In this document: positions 62,815-64,000 of the stretch, piece after piece
Layout of the letters: every line of letters starts with the position of its first letter
Position numbering within the stretch: the first letter of the stretch is position 1
DNA from: Bretschneidera sinensis
Taxonomy: Eukaryota; Streptophyta; Magnoliopsida; Brassicales; Akaniaceae
Reading direction: 5' to 3'
Length of the DNA stretch: 64,000 bases
Assembly (NCBI GenBank): GCA_023935145.1
Contig: CM043703.1
Span: forward strand, 23,261,727 to 23,325,726
The notes under the pieces: model-generated
What the model was told of the DNA's origin: nothing
Seen by the model: the letters and a program-made list of their open reading frames with translations, nothing else
The model's database searches: none
Translations under genes and position numbers: made by a program

Positions 62815-62920
62815 ATTTCGTGGTGGTTTCCCTCTTTATAGCCAACCACGACATTATATGCATCTTGGTGGATAACAGAAGTTTGGTGGACATCTTATTC
62901 TATGATTGTTTTTAGAAAAT
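62815..62920 (+). pseudogene. Protease remnant of the second gypsy element
   Basis: The frame reads VVVSLFIANHDIICILVDNR and SLVDILFYDCF, then a stop. It matches the gypsy protease pattern (I-x-R-I-L-V-D-T/S-G-S-S-V-D-I-L). The active-site triplet is DNR, so the catalytic site is destroyed. Confidence 0.7.
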
Positions 62921-63026
62921 TCAATTGAAAGATAGTTAGTTAAAGCCACTATCCACCCCGCTTTAAGGTTTCTCAAGAGCTCCGATTTTCACGGAAGGCA
63001 ATATAGTTCTCCCGGTCACCGCTAGG

Positions 63027-63545
63027 GTGGCTCCACAGACTACCATTATAAAGACTATTTTTCTGGTAGTCAAACAATCGTTGTCCTACAATATGATTCT
63101 CAACTGGCCCACTCTTAATGAACTAAAGGTGATTGTCTCCACCTACCACTTGAAAATGAAGCTCTCGACTGACAACGGAGTGAATGAAGTCAAAGGGGAC
63201 CAGCAGGTCTCCAGGTCCTATTATCTGAATTCTATAAGAGGAGGGAAGAGAACTAAGGCTTTGCCCCTCGAGATAGAAGACTTTAGAGATAAGGTTAAAA
63301 CCCCACGTGGCCAGCCAATAGAGGAACTGACCATTGTTCCACTTGGCAAAGACATCTCTAAAATAGTCTAAATTGGCTATGATCTCCCCGAGAATCTCAA
63401 AGAATCACTCATCTCTCTTCTTCGGAGGAATCAAGACTTATTCGCATGGTTGGCCATGGTATGCCTGGGATCAGCCTTGATGTCATCGTGCATCGGCTAA
63501 ACATGGATCTGAGTCATAAGCTCATCACTCAGAAGAAAAGGTCGT
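63027..63545 (+). pseudogene. Pre-RT pol segment of the second gypsy element
   Basis: The frame 63027-63371 reads FLVVKQSLSYNMILNWPTLN, VSTYHLKMKLSTDNGVNEV and KGDQQVSRSYYLNSI, the post-protease linker of Tat/Retand-type pol (family form STYHLxxKFPTxxGxGxVxGDQ). After a stop, another frame gives LLRRNQDLFAW and, one base off, MPGISLDVIVHRLNMDLSHK. This is the segment just before RT. It is cut at 63546 by the Athila LTR. Confidence 0.78.
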
Positions 63546-64000
63546 TGATTACACTCAAACTAATACGCAGTTATTATGTATAGTTGAGGTGTTAATCCCA
63601 CGAGGAAAAGCGAACTACAAAGAAAAGTATAAACCTTAACACGAACGATAAAGACCAAGTGAGAAAATTTGTGTTTTGATAGTGAAGAAATATGAGAAAA
63701 TTGTGTAAATAGATTAAAGAATATAATAGAGAAACAACAAGGTTCCGGAACTCCTCTCTAGGTTCGTTGCCTTATTCCAATATTGATTCAATTGTTTGTA
63801 TCTCGATTGCTAGTTTCACATCCCAAACAAGCAATCGGCAAATATTCAATCAAGCACATGTAAACCCTAATGTAATTGATATGAATTACTCTTTACTTTC
63901 TATTTAAGCAAACATGACCTATCCTATAGATTTATCAAGAAATGACAATATATCTTAATGACAATATCGCAATAATGGACAAACCTAAAAGATAAATCTA
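63546..64000. repeat. Athila-family LTR, cut by the window end
   Basis: Begins TGATTACACTCAAACTAATA and then aligns with the first 450 bp of the LTRs at 41552 and 54226 (for example GAGAAACAACAAGGTTCCGG and TCTCGATTGC). It is clearly more diverged than those two are from each other. In this orientation it would be the left end of a minus-strand element. Confidence 0.85.

Larger units (their letters stand above)
61217..63545 (+). mobile_element. Ty3/gypsy element related to the gag-only element, with pol remnants
   Basis: LTR 61217-61723, primer site TGGCGCC at 61727, gag 61801-62500, protease remnant about 62815-62910 and pre-RT pol 63027-63545. It is then interrupted by an Athila LTR at 63546. 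LTR start and end, primer site and gag start all match the family of 38882-58772. Here no minisatellite follows gag; instead the normal Tat/Retand-like order of gag, protease and RT linker is kept. It is broken by stops. Confidence 0.8.

Overview
This window is nuclear DNA of a flowering plant, probably a eudicot (inference). The evidence is intron-rich genes with GT-AG splicing, two recognisable plant housekeeping gene families, and dense plant-type LTR retrotransposons and LINEs. Nothing bacterial, plastid or viral in origin was recognised.

Layout, left to right. 1-8817: the 3' part of a dead Ty3/gypsy chromovirus (Tekay/Del-like), interrupted at 943-3916 by a small deleted Athila-like LTR element with a clean TAAAT target duplication. 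8818-13310: a decayed Ty1/copia element with its 3' LTR. 13311-18004: AT-rich intergenic DNA, with a weak MITE candidate at about 16027-16640. 18005-28572 (+): an unprocessed gene copy for organellar methionyl-tRNA synthetase. It keeps its exon-intron structure but carries many disabling lesions, so I call it a pseudogene. Its largest intron holds two LINE fragments in opposite orientation. 29590-33205 (-): a 12-exon UDP-glucuronate decarboxylase (UDP-xylose synthase) gene that reads intact (340 codons), with a SINE-like insertion exactly at one splice donor. The two genes lie tail to tail about 1 kb apart. 33206-38881: intergenic DNA with microsatellites and a 48-bp tandem repeat fragment.

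38882-58772 (+): a gag-only LTR element whose pol position is filled by 31-bp and 48-64-bp tandem repeats. It is split by a 13,972-bp Athila element (41552-55523, minus strand, GTACA duplication). That Athila element contains three tandem copies (1,813-bp period) of its reverse transcriptase-RNase H region. 58773-61216: a LINE tail into which a palindromic pair of copia-type LTRs (59245-60370) is inserted. 61217-63545 (+): a relative of the gag-only element that still has protease and pre-RT pol sequence. 63546-64000: the start of another Athila-family LTR, cut by the window end.

The only gene that looks functional is the UDP-xylose synthase. The rest of the window records nested insertion and local tandem amplification. 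The most unusual structures are the palindromic LTR pair, the SINE whose target duplication copied a splice donor, the triplicated RT module, and the retroelement whose pol is replaced by a minisatellite. All calls come from reading the sequence; no database search was run.
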